The position numbers were made by a program, and so were the translations under genes. From the NCBI GenBank assembly GCA_024695545.1, contig JAILHZ010000156.1:17967-81966 (forward strand): 64,000 nucleotides of DNA, written 5' to 3'. The stretch's first letter is position 1; the number at the start of each line of letters is the position of its first letter. Source of the DNA: Clostridiales bacterium (GTDB lineage Bacteria; Bacillota_A; Clostridia; Saccharofermentanales; Saccharofermentanaceae). Under the pieces are notes generated by a model. The model was given only the letters and a program-made list of their open reading frames with translations. It had not been told where the DNA came from and searched no databases. Below, in pieces: positions 34,768 through 43,570 of the stretch.

Positions 34768-37680
34768 TTATTCTCTGACCGGAAGGACAAGAGGATCCTC
34801 GGCTTCGGCGATCCTGTCCAATACAGCGGTTACCGCTCTTCCGAACTTATTGATGAGTTCGGCGGAATAATAACCCTTAACGAATCCCAAGGCCGTACGG
34901 TACTTCCCGCCGAATTCAAATCCCGCAACGGCGAATCTTCTGAGCGAACCGGTCTTTATCATCTGATCATGCAATAATCTTCCGCCCATCTTACTCATTG
35001 CATTCAATCCCATGACATCTTCACTCTCATATACAAAGCCTGCGGTATCGGACAAAAGCACGTCTTCTCTGGGCGGGAGCCAGCTGTAATTGCTGTGTGC
35101 AATGCCTTCAACCGACTTCATCCTTACCTGATCAAAAAGGTCTCCCAAAGTTACTGTCCCGGAAAGATCAACACCGATCGGAAGTCGCTTCATCATAATG
35201 CCGGCTGCATTATTCTTCAGGGCATCACTTCTGTCATGGTATGTCCAGTTGAACATGATATCGGAAGATCCTTCGATCCCTGACAGAGCGATTATCGCAG
35301 CCGACAGGACAACCGCATTTCTGGTTACACCGTACTTCTGCTCTATTTCCGCCAGTCTGTCCAAAGTCATCCGGGTTTCAAAGATGGCCGGCACGCGGGA
35401 CAGATCTGGATCATTCTTATCCGGAGTGAGATTATAAGTCCACTTCCTGCCTGCATAGTTATCCTCATAATAAGCCTTCGATCCTGCATACGACTCACTC
35501 TTTCTGCCGGATTCGGCCCGGGCCAGGCACGAATAATATGTATCCAAGGGAAGGTCTTCTCCGAAATACGCTTTCGTAATCCTGTCGAGAACGATCAGGA
35601 GTCCCATGCCGTCCATGACGGAATGAGAGCATGTGACATAGAGCAGAACTCTCTTCTCAGTCCTGATAACTTTGCAAAAAGCCATGGTATGACCGAAGAG
35701 CTTAAATCTTTCATAGAACCTGATCTTACTGAGTTCATCTTCCGTCATATCCGTAAGTTCAGTCCTGACGAGCATATCAGGCTCATATCTTTGAACGATC
35801 CTGCCGTCGGGATTAATCCTGAATACCGTTGAGAATACAGGGGAACTCTCCATGACTTTATTAACGGCATCGACCAGCTTGCCGGCATCTGTGTCCGTAT
35901 CAAATTCATAAAGACAGGGTACATCACAGCTCGGATCGAACGGACTGTACATATACTCATCTACATAAGATATCTGCAGGGGAGAAAGTTCATATTCTTT
36001 TTTACGCGCTTCCGCCTCATACTCTTCCGGATTAAATCCTTCCAGCATCTTAAGTTTCTCAAGATATATCTTCTCTATCTTTTCAGCCGTTCTGCCCTCG
36101 AACACATCAGCTGCAGTTATCTCAGGGATATCAAGGGCGTCAACGAGTAACATGGTTGACAGCGAATCTCCGCCGAGATTGTAAAAATCATCATTTATAC
36201 CGATCCTCTCGATCTCGAGTATCTTCTGTGCCGCATCGCAGATCTTCTTCTGGATCTCAGTCTCAGGAGCCTTATACTCTGCCGTGTGGACGAGCTCGGG
36301 TTCGGGCAGAACCTTTCTGTTAAGCTTTCCGTTAGGAAGCAAAGGCACCTGATCGATCCTTGTAAAGAATGAAGGTATCATGTAGTAGGGAAGCTTCTCC
36401 CCCATCTTAAGACGAGCCTCATTCTCATCGAAAGAGATATCCTCCGTGTAATACAGACACAGATATGCCCTTGTTCCCGTTGTAAAACCTTTCGCTGCGC
36501 ACCATCTGATCCCGAGGACTTCCTTGGCCACAGCCTCGATCTCGCCAGGTTCGACACGGTTGCCGTTGATCTTGATCATGTCGTTCTTTCTTCCGAGGAG
36601 GATTATGTTGCCGGCCTCATCGGTCCTGGCAAGATCTCCCGTGTGATAGAGACCGTCTTTTAATACCTCTGCCGTCTGTTCCGGCAGATTAAGATACCCT
36701 CTGAAATACGGATTGGGATAGCACAGTTCGCCCATTTCACCTGCGGCGGCCTCTTCACCGTTATCATCGATGAGAACGATATTGTTGACATTGGAATGTA
36801 TCGATCCTATCGGACAGACATCATATGCTCTGTCTATATCAAAACTGGAAACAAAGATACCCGACTCGCTCATCGAATAAATGTTGGTGATGTTCTTGCC
36901 TTCTTTATAAATACCGTTGGCTGGCTCCGATCCCGTATAGATCAGGTTTATCCCGGAGCCTTCAAGATAGTTCATTGCCCTAAGCATTGACGGCGAAGCG
37001 AAGATGACCTCGATCTTGTTCTCACGGCAGAACGGGAACAGAAGCTTTGGATTCTTTACAATATCATAAGGCAGGATATTTACCGTTTTTATCACTCCGG
37101 CAAATGATAAATGGGCAACTATCATGGACGCCACAAAGTTTAAAGGAGCGATCAAGGCAAAACTCTTCTTTGTCAGATCGACATTCGAGAAGAACGTCGT
37201 AACGGCTCTGCTGACATTTCCGTACTCATGAACGGCTCCTTTGGGGTTGCCTGTCGTTCCTGATGTGTACACGGCGAATGCCATGTCATGCATATCAGCC
37301 TTTGCAGTATCACCGTCGGGTTCCAGATCCTGTATATCATTCCACGACTGTATATCAAATACGAGCTTGGCATTGCAGTCCTTTGTTATGTATGCCACCC
37401 TCTCCGCAGGATAATGATCCTCCAGTATCACACCGGCAGCGCCCCTTTTATAGACTCCGAGAAGGACTATGAACGGAAGCGCGCTCCTGGGCATCAGGAT
37501 AACGACCGCATCTTCTCTTCCTATATTCTTTGCTTTAAGGTAAGCGCACACTTTGGAAGAAAGCAGATCTATCCTTTTCCTGGTATATCCCGCAGGATTA
37601 AGAGCATCAACGAAAAGGACTTCGTCCGGATTCTTGTTCTTATTGGCATTCCAAAGATCTATTATGTGATTGTTTTCCAT
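34768..37680 (-). CDS. One-module NRPS protein (A-PCP-C)
   Basis: 970 residues from the ATG at 37678-37680 (GAGGGGCAAT upstream). Residues 1-460 are an adenylation domain: A3 TSGTTGNPKG (139-148), A7 YHTGDL (345-350), A8 GRKNDMIKINGNRVEPGEIE (363-382), A10 NGKLNRK (450-456). Residues of about 470-545 are a carrier domain with LGGDSL (Ser506). Residues of about 565-970 form a condensation domain whose HHxxxDG motif reads SHSVMDG (685-691): the catalytic second His and the Asp-Gly are kept, the first His is Ser. No thioesterase or reductase. It probably activates one amino acid or similar acid and passes it to a partner or acceptor. Last gene of the operon. Confidence 0.88.
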   Translation of the reverse strand: MENNHIIDLWNANKNKNPDEVLFVDALNPAGYTRKRIDLLSSKVCAYLKAKNIGREDAVVILMPRSALPFIVLLGVYKRGAAGVILEDHYPAERVAYITKDCNAKLVFDIQSWNDIQDLEPDGDTAKADMHDMAFAVYTSGTTGNPKGAVHEYGNVSRAVTTFFSNVDLTKKSFALIAPLNFVASMIVAHLSFAGVIKTVNILPYDIVKNPKLLFPFCRENKIEVIFASPSMLRAMNYLEGSGINLIYTGSEPANGIYKEGKNITNIYSMSESGIFVSSFDIDRAYDVCPIGSIHSNVNNIVLIDDNGEEAAAGEMGELCYPNPYFRGYLNLPEQTAEVLKDGLYHTGDLARTDEAGNIILLGRKNDMIKINGNRVEPGEIEAVAKEVLGIRWCAAKGFTTGTRAYLCLYYTEDISFDENEARLKMGEKLPYYMIPSFFTRIDQVPLLPNGKLNRKVLPEPELVHTAEYKAPETEIQKKICDAAQKILEIERIGINDDFYNLGGDSLSTMLLVDALDIPEITAADVFEGRTAEKIEKIYLEKLKMLEGFNPEEYEAEARKKEYELSPLQISYVDEYMYSPFDPSCDVPCLYEFDTDTDAGKLVDAVNKVMESSPVFSTVFRINPDGRIVQRYEPDMLVRTELTDMTEDELSKIRFYERFKLFGHTMAFCKVIRTEKRVLLYVTCSHSVMDGMGLLIVLDRITKAYFGEDLPLDTYYSCLARAESGRKSESYAGSKAYYEDNYAGRKWTYNLTPDKNDPDLSRVPAIFETRMTLDRLAEIEQKYGVTRNAVVLSAAIIALSGIEGSSDIMFNWTYHDRSDALKNNAAGIMMKRLPIGVDLSGTVTLGDLFDQVRMKSVEGIAHSNYSWLPPREDVLLSDTAGFVYESEDVMGLNAMSKMGGRLLHDQMIKTGSLRRFAVAGFEFGGKYRTALGFVKGYYSAELINKFGRAVTAVLDRIAEAEDPLVLPVRE

Positions 37681-37694
37681 ATTGCCCCTCGTTA

Positions 37695-38945
37695 TCAATA
37701 TTTTATGCTGTCAAAGATTCCCCAGTCCATATCCGTTAACAGCCTGTCCGCTTCATTTCTCAGAAGTGACACGGCGCCTCCTGCGATCATGTGCTTTAAT
37801 TCTTCGGGCATGGTCTTGGCAAGGCTCGGAGCAACGGCCCCTCTTATAAGGGAATAGAATCCCAGGGTATCACCGTATTTGAGACGCTCCTGTTCAGACA
37901 GTCCGTTAAAATAATACTTAACAAAATTCCTGAACACATCGTTCAGCATATCGAGCGACATGCTGAAATAACCGGTTGCCAGTTCGGGCGCATATCTGGT
38001 CCATGAGTGGGTTATGCTTATCATGGACATAACATCAAACATGGGATGACCGTAGCTGACCTCGAACATATCGATTATTATCATTTCGCCGCTGTCGTCG
38101 ATCATCACATTGCCCGGATGAAAATCTCCGTGTACCATCGTATGACGTTCCGGGATGTTATCGATCAGTTTAATGATCTTCTCCGTATCACCGTCTGCAT
38201 AATAAGGAGCGCTTTCGAGCACTCTGCTCTTATACATATCCTTCATACTGCGGAATCTTATAGTGTCGAGGTCAGTTGAATTGACCTTGTGCGCCAGATC
38301 ACAAAACCTCTTCATGTAATCTTCCAAATGCTCCGGATCAGACAGAATGGCCTGCGTTACGCTCTTAGCGTTAACGAGTTCAAATACCAGACCCATGCCT
38401 TCTTCTGTCTGAACTATCTCGAAAGGGATCGCTGTCGGGATCGACCGGATCAAAGCCGACCTGGCTCCGATACGCTCATCATCCAGTTCCGGATAATCAT
38501 AAGTATCGCCGAACACCTTAACTATCCTATCGCTGTCAACTCTGTAGATCCTTCCCGATGCTCCATGGCCAACCACATCAAGATCTTTTACAGAGATCTG
38601 ACGCACGGGCTTGGAGACAACGAACATCTCTATGAATCCCGTAAGGACCAGAACATCGTAAACGGCGTCATTAACATTCCTTATCCACATCTTAGCAAAC
38701 TTGGACCCGTTAGCATGTTCAGCCGCTTCCTGCTTGCCGAGGAAAAGGAACACTCTGAGGCCTGCAGATGATACATATGGAACGTCTTTAACATCAAGTA
38801 TCAGCCTGCCTTCGGGATGTTCTTTCCTGATCCTGGTCAGATCTGCTTTCCATGCTTCCGCCGAATCTGTATCCAGTTTTCCTGTCAGGCATATCAGGCA
38901 ATTGCCTTTTTCTTCCTTGTATAAAGCTTCTCTTAACACATCCAT
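37695..38945 (-). CDS. STAS domain fused to APH-type kinase
   Basis: 416 residues. Residues 1-110 are a STAS domain like anti-sigma factor antagonists (LTGKLDTDSAEAW, LILDVKDVPYVSSAGLRVFL, with the conserved serine in the phosphorylation position). Residues 125-416 are an aminoglycoside phosphotransferase/choline kinase-like fold: glycine loop VGHGASGRIYRV, lysine in RIVKVFGD, catalytic loop HGDFHPGN (272-279) and metal motif IIDMFE (Asp292). It lies between the MATE-ATPase fusion and the NRPS gene, 14 bases before the latter. Inference: the STAS part is the partner of the RsbW-like ATPase upstream, and the kinase acts on a small molecule or on the pathway product. Confidence 0.85.
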   Translation of the reverse strand: MDVLREALYKEEKGNCLICLTGKLDTDSAEAWKADLTRIRKEHPEGRLILDVKDVPYVSSAGLRVFLFLGKQEAAEHANGSKFAKMWIRNVNDAVYDVLVLTGFIEMFVVSKPVRQISVKDLDVVGHGASGRIYRVDSDRIVKVFGDTYDYPELDDERIGARSALIRSIPTAIPFEIVQTEEGMGLVFELVNAKSVTQAILSDPEHLEDYMKRFCDLAHKVNSTDLDTIRFRSMKDMYKSRVLESAPYYADGDTEKIIKLIDNIPERHTMVHGDFHPGNVMIDDSGEMIIIDMFEVSYGHPMFDVMSMISITHSWTRYAPELATGYFSMSLDMLNDVFRNFVKYYFNGLSEQERLKYGDTLGFYSLIRGAVAPSLAKTMPEELKHMIAGGAVSLLRNEADRLLTDMDWGIFDSIKY

Positions 38946-38957
38946 ATGCTGCCTTCC

Positions 38958-40751
38958 TTAGATCGTTATCAATATATTATTCATTCCGAAAGTGCTTAAA
39001 TATTGTACACTATCGGCTAACTTATAGATCGCTCTGATACCGAACTGATTCACGGTCTCATCCGATGCGTCATTCTCAGCCATCAGATCCGTATAATACT
39101 TAACACAATCAAATTTCCTGCAGTTATCACGCATGCGCAGGACTATCTTTTCCTTCTTAAACATCACCCGGACCTCCGCTTTATGGATATGATCATTATC
39201 CCTGTCAAATCCATACTGCGCAATATTCTTTCCCATCTCTTCCGCTGCAAGTGATACCCTGGCGACACGGCTGTCACCCGGCAGCTTCAGAAGCCCCATT
39301 TCCATGATCTCCCTGGAAGCGGTAACCGCATCTTCCATCGAGAAAATGTCTTTTGTATACCGTTCGCTCTCTTCATCAAATCCCGCAGGAAACGTTATCA
39401 TATCCGCGGGGTCGATGATCATTCGTTTCTCGTACACAGATTTGCCCGCCCAAACCAGAACAAGCGTCAGGACCTCTGAAATAGCATAGCTCATCCATAC
39501 TCCGTTGATCCCCATTGATGTACTGCCGAGGATCAATGCAAGGATAACGGGCAGTGCAAGATACTCAAGGAAAGGTATGGCATGTGCAGGCAAAGTGTTT
39601 TTGGACGCCTGAAAACAACCTGCAAAAGAATCGCACAATGCGCTGAAAGGATATACGAAAGCGTAGAATCTTAACGCATCAACAAGCATGGGAAAAGACT
39701 GCGAGTCTGGTTTCATATAAACACCCGCCAACGTCGAAGGGAAAACAAGAGAGACTATAACGACAACCGACGTAACCGACAGTGCCAGCCTTATGGCAAT
39801 ATGTATGATCCTTTTCACGCCTTCCCTGTCTTCTTCCCCGTATAAGACACTTACTGTCTGCATTACGGCAGACCCGCATGAAGCGCCCAGCACCAACAGA
39901 AGACTGACAAGATTTCCCTTGGCGGAATGCGCAGCCAGGGCGGTTTCTCCCCCGTAGTACTTAACGATATAATTAAGCAGCAGATTGGCAACTGCGCTGT
40001 ACACTCTCTGCATCGCAGTGGGAGCTCCCGTCACAAAGAGCATTCCTGCAGACTTCCATGGAATATTCTTTATAACGATGCGAAGATTGGCAGACGGCAT
40101 GAAGAAATAGTGAATAAGCACAACCGCGCTCACGACAGCGCTTACCGAAGTGGCAAGACCCATTCCGAACATGCCGCCCTTAAACATAAAAACATTAAGG
40201 ATATCTCCTGCGACATTGATCACTATCATACACAAAAGAGTGATGACCACCCTTTTCTTATTGCCGTCCATCTGAACAAACGGCATTAATACCAATGACA
40301 GTATCGTAGCGGGCAGACCGATCGAGAATCCTTTCAGATACTGACATGTCTCTTCAAACAGAAGAGATCCCGGAGACCCCGCGCGCAGAAAAGCTGCCAC
40401 CGTTCCGTCACAGACATAAATGAAAACGGATATGATAACGCCGAATACTACGGCCATAAAGAAGACCAGCGAGAAACAGGTCCTGGCCTTATCGAGGCTT
40501 CCTTTTCCGAGATACTGGGCAGTATTGATCTGTCCCCCCGCGGAGAACACTCCGCTTATTGCCACTACAATAAGCAATATCGGAGTACAAAGACCGAGTG
40601 CCGATATCGAGGTATCACCCAGATACCGGCTTGTAAGGATCCCGTCGATCATTGTGCCGATGACCACTACGAGGGATGAGAAGACGACTACCAGATATGT
40701 CTGGACGAACATCTTCTTTTTAAGATCGATCTTCTTATCCAACGATCTCAC
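38958..40751 (-). CDS. MATE exporter fused to RsbW-like ATPase
   Basis: 597 residues. Residues 1-440 are a MATE-family exporter with twelve predicted helices (LTSRYLGDTSISALGLC, SAGGQINTAQYLGKG, GAPTAMQRVYSAVANLLLNY). Residues of about 455-597 are a GHKL ATPase of the anti-sigma/SpoIIAB group: N box EEMGKN (504-509), G1 RMRDN (539-543), G2 FGIRAI (570-575). The start is a GTG at 40749-40751 overlapping the GT32 gene by 17 bases; TTG at 40742 or a later ATG are alternatives. A transporter covalently joined to a partner-switch kinase suggests transport controlled by, or reporting to, the STAS protein encoded next. Confidence 0.88.
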   Translation of the reverse strand: MRSLDKKIDLKKKMFVQTYLVVVFSSLVVVIGTMIDGILTSRYLGDTSISALGLCTPILLIVVAISGVFSAGGQINTAQYLGKGSLDKARTCFSLVFFMAVVFGVIISVFIYVCDGTVAAFLRAGSPGSLLFEETCQYLKGFSIGLPATILSLVLMPFVQMDGNKKRVVITLLCMIVINVAGDILNVFMFKGGMFGMGLATSVSAVVSAVVLIHYFFMPSANLRIVIKNIPWKSAGMLFVTGAPTAMQRVYSAVANLLLNYIVKYYGGETALAAHSAKGNLVSLLLVLGASCGSAVMQTVSVLYGEEDREGVKRIIHIAIRLALSVTSVVVIVSLVFPSTLAGVYMKPDSQSFPMLVDALRFYAFVYPFSALCDSFAGCFQASKNTLPAHAIPFLEYLALPVILALILGSTSMGINGVWMSYAISEVLTLVLVWAGKSVYEKRMIIDPADMITFPAGFDEESERYTKDIFSMEDAVTASREIMEMGLLKLPGDSRVARVSLAAEEMGKNIAQYGFDRDNDHIHKAEVRVMFKKEKIVLRMRDNCRKFDCVKYYTDLMAENDASDETVNQFGIRAIYKLADSVQYLSTFGMNNILITI

Positions 40752-41454
40752 CCGGTTTTCTGTTCTTTAACTTCTCGATCAGGATCTCATGGATCTCAGG
40801 AGTCATCCACGACTGGGCAAAAAAGTGTATGGTCCTTGTCTCATCAGTCACGAGCACTTCGCTGTTATTATCCCTGTCGATCCTGGGGCAGAAATACTCA
40901 CACGGATATAAAGTAACGCCGTCCTTCTTTTGAAGGCTGTCATCAAGGGCAAATCCTTTGGCAATGAGGTAATCCGTCATATGCTTGGCGACAGGTGTAA
41001 CATCCAGAGATCCGTCTTCTTTCTTAAGTCCGTGCTCATGGAAACGGGCGATCATGTCATCAACGAATCTGCTGTCCTTGACCGATCCTATAATTCCGCT
41101 TGTGACCCCGTAAACGTCGAAGCCGTCGGATATAACCGATTTGCCCGAGATTAGAACATCCGTATCCAAAAGCTCGTCAAACGGCCTTATCGCTTCCACA
41201 TCCGTATCAAGATACAGACCTCCCATCTGCTTGATCGCATAAAAGCGGGCATAATCCGAGACGAATGCATAATGCTTGGTCTCATAAGCCTCACGGACAT
41301 AATCGCAGCAGTTTACGTCAAAATTATCTTCGTCCCAACGGACTATCTTATAATCCGGACAAACCTTGCTCCATGATTCGATGCAGGTCCTGGATTTTTC
41401 TGTCAGTTCACCTCTACCGAACCAGCAATAATGAATGATCTTAGGAATTCCCAT
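40735..41454 (-). CDS. GT32-family glycosyltransferase
   Basis: 239 residues. IPKIIHYCWFG at the N-terminus and YLDTDVEAIRPFD (the DxD metal motif) place it in the family 32 sugar transferases, such as capsule and mannose-type enzymes using nucleotide sugars. No membrane helix. GGGAGAAGTACAC precedes the ATG. Second gene of the operon; the overlap with the MATE gene means the two are translated together. It may glycosylate the NRPS-derived product or a surface glycan. Confidence 0.85.
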   Translation of the reverse strand: MGIPKIIHYCWFGRGELTEKSRTCIESWSKVCPDYKIVRWDEDNFDVNCCDYVREAYETKHYAFVSDYARFYAIKQMGGLYLDTDVEAIRPFDELLDTDVLISGKSVISDGFDVYGVTSGIIGSVKDSRFVDDMIARFHEHGLKKEDGSLDVTPVAKHMTDYLIAKGFALDDSLQKKDGVTLYPCEYFCPRIDRDNNSEVLVTDETRTIHFFAQSWMTPEIHEILIEKLKNRKPGEIVG

Positions 41455-41520
41455 GTGTACTTCTCCCTTTATTAATAATGTTCATTTTAATTCTTCATCC
41501 TGCGCAAACAGGTATATCCT

Positions 41521-42393
41521 TCAGAATCTGTCACCGTTCATGGATCTTACCATCGAAGCTCCGCCGCATTGACCTGAATACATTATACTCTCGCATCTGG
41601 AAAGAATATACAGAGCATAGAAATAATTGGATGTGGTGTCTTCGACAAATTCATCGAAATCATCCTTATGTCTTTCCCTGTCCAATTCACTGATGGTAGT
41701 GATCCCCTGATACTTCTCAAAATCAGACACACGGTAGCGCTCCTGGGAGACTGCCCTGAGGATGCCGGGGAAGGCCTTTTCCATCGTCTCGAGCACGTCC
41801 GCGTCCTCGGTCGCCAGAAAGATGCCGTCGAATCCGTCAGTCTTCATCAACTCTTTAACCTTAGGGATAATGACATCCGTACTGACAGGTGCGCTGACAC
41901 CGCTCATCTTGGAAGTGATATAATCGCTTCCCCTTACCAGCAGCCCGAGCATCTTCTTATCGCCGATCACTGCATCGGCATATTCTTTCATATCGTTCAG
42001 AAAAACCGGGTTCAGACTGTTGTAATCAAAATCCCCGACCGATGCCTGGCGCATCATTCTGGTAAAGAGCAGCGCAAAATAGTTATATATCGTCAGAGTG
42101 TTGCCGGCATCTGCATCATCAGGACATATCATCTCATCCCATGATTCATCATATATCAGATAAGGCGGATGAATGACCATCTTGTGAAGAAACGGCGAAT
42201 CTGGATAATCAGCAGAGCTTTCAGCCCATGCCTGATTTTCTTGATACAGAAGATCATATGATCCCATGGGACCTTTAACATGAAATCTGTTTTCTCCGCG
42301 GAGCACATACTTGCACGCACACTTGAACACTTCGGGGCCGTGCACAAGAGTCCTGTAATTATTCTCTGAATCGTATTCTTTAATGAGCAGCAA
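41521..42393 (-). CDS. Putative fucosyltransferase-like glycosyltransferase
   Basis: 290 residues from a TTG at 42391-42393 preceded by GGAAGG. The centre carries LGLLVRGSDYITSK, then a stretch with FDGIFLATEDADVLETMEKA and near the end YALYILSRCESIMYSGQCGG. This order (Arg-Gly-Asp/Ser-Asp loop, ATED strand, conserved SG near the end) recalls the GT-B fucosyltransferase group (GT11/23-like). The family call is by pattern only. First gene of the operon, behind the promoter at 42426-42453. Confidence 0.55.
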   Translation of the reverse strand: MLLIKEYDSENNYRTLVHGPEVFKCACKYVLRGENRFHVKGPMGSYDLLYQENQAWAESSADYPDSPFLHKMVIHPPYLIYDESWDEMICPDDADAGNTLTIYNYFALLFTRMMRQASVGDFDYNSLNPVFLNDMKEYADAVIGDKKMLGLLVRGSDYITSKMSGVSAPVSTDVIIPKVKELMKTDGFDGIFLATEDADVLETMEKAFPGILRAVSQERYRVSDFEKYQGITTISELDRERHKDDFDEFVEDTTSNYFYALYILSRCESIMYSGQCGGASMVRSMNGDRF

Positions 42394-42425
42394 ATTCTTT
42401 TACCTTCCGTTTATTTTCCCTACAG

Positions 42426-42453
42426 ATATTAAACCATCTGCAGGCTGTCACAA
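42426..42453 (-). promoter_or_regulatory. Promoter of the NRPS/MATE operon
   Basis: Minus strand: TTGTGA (42448-42453), 16 bases, TAATAT (42426-42431). With the rplL terminator just upstream, the operon appears to be transcribed on its own. Confidence 0.55.
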
Positions 42454-42490
42454 CAATAAACAATATTCTGATCATCTGTTGAATAACATA

Positions 42491-42517
42491 CAAAAAGGAT
42501 GCCCCGGAGGACATCCT
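42491..42517 (-). terminator. Terminator after rplL
   Basis: Minus strand AGGATG-TCCTCCGGGG-CATCCT followed by TTTTTG. Confidence 0.85.
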
Positions 42518-42545
42518 CTTTTAATGACTGTAATCAGGATTAAGA

Positions 42546-42920
42546 TTACTTGAGCTCGAGCTCAGCGCCGCAGTCAGCGAGCTTCTTCATAAGCTCATCA
42601 GCCTCATCCTTGGAAACATTCTCCTTGAGGGCAACGGGTGCCTTCTCAACGAGCTCCTTAGCTTCCTTAAGTCCGAGACCCATAGCATCCTTAACAGCCT
42701 TGATAACGCCCATCTTAGCGTCGCCGAAGCTCTTAAGCATAACTGTGAACTCTGTCTTCTCCTCAGCTGCTGCTGCGCCGCCTGCTGCAGGAGCAGATGC
42801 AACCATAGCTGCTGCTGTTACGCCAAACTCTTCTTCGATTGCCTTCTCGAGGTCGAAAAGCTCTATTACGGAAAGAGCCTTGATCTCATCGAGGATCTTT
42901 GTGATATTCTCACTAGCCAT
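42546..42920 (-). CDS. rplL: 50S ribosomal protein L7/L12
   Basis: 124 residues: an N-terminal dimerisation helix region, an Ala-rich hinge ([15 protein letters not shown]) and the C-terminal factor-binding domain ([38 protein letters not shown]). It forms the stalk that recruits translation factors. GGAGGAATTTAAAA precedes the ATG. It is the last gene of the rpmG-to-rplL cluster. Unusually, rpoB does not follow; a terminator and the NRPS operon do. Confidence 0.98.
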   Translation of the reverse strand: MASENITKILDEIKALSVIELFDLEKAIEEEFGVTAAAMVASAPAAGGAAAAEEKTEFTVMLKSFGDAKMGVIKAVKDAMGLGLKEAKELVEKAPVALKENVSKDEADELMKKLADCGAELELK

Positions 42921-42970
42921 TTTTAAATTCCTCCGTTTAAGTTAGTTTTAGTTTTAATGTTTTAAGCCTT

Positions 42971-43570
42971 TCAGGCCTCTGCCGGCGCCGCCGGTTCTTC
43001 TGCAGGTGCCGCTTCTTCGGCTGCGGGCTCTTCTGCCGGAGCTGCTTCAGCAGCAGCGGGTGCGGGAGCGCCGTCTTCTTCCTGCTTCTTCTCTGCTACG
43101 GCCTTGACCAACTGGGCAAGCTTTGTAATAGGGAAAAGCATACCGAATACGACCTGGCTGTAGAGTGTCTGTGTATCCGGAACCTTGGACAGAGCAACGA
43201 TCTCATCGATGGAAGCAACCTTACCGTCAATGATGCCGCCCTTGATCTCCATGGACTCGAATTCTTCAGCAAACTTCGCAGCGATCTTTGCAGGTGCAAC
43301 GATCTCATCGGAATATGCTACTGCCGTAGGACCTTCGAAGATCTCATCGAGACCGTCGATGCCGAGCTCCTTGAATACAAGACGGAGAGTCGTGTTCTTT
43401 ACGACCTGGAACTTAACGTTTCCTTCGCGGAATTCGTGTCTCATTCTTGTATCCTGCTCAACAGTAAGTCCGCGGGAAGCAACAAATACGAATGTCTTGG
43501 CTTCCTTGTAAGCCTCAACAAGATCGCTTACGATCTGCTTCTTCTGTGCGAGGATCTTCTCACTGGGCAT
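42971..43570 (-). CDS. rplJ: 50S ribosomal protein L10
   Basis: 199 residues from the ATG at 43568-43570 (MPSEKILAQKK); AAGGAGG lies 11 bases upstream, and a longer in-frame start at 43636 would fall inside the leader hairpins. L10 anchors the L7/L12 stalk. RGLTVEQDTRMRHEFREG and VKNTTLRLVF are the rRNA-binding part. The C-terminus carries an extra Ala/Pro/Glu-rich tail of about 40 residues after the L12-binding helix, longer than in most relatives. Confidence 0.97.
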   Translation of the reverse strand: MPSEKILAQKKQIVSDLVEAYKEAKTFVFVASRGLTVEQDTRMRHEFREGNVKFQVVKNTTLRLVFKELGIDGLDEIFEGPTAVAYSDEIVAPAKIAAKFAEEFESMEIKGGIIDGKVASIDEIVALSKVPDTQTLYSQVVFGMLFPITKLAQLVKAVAEKKQEEDGAPAPAAAEAAPAEEPAAEEAAPAEEPAAPAEA

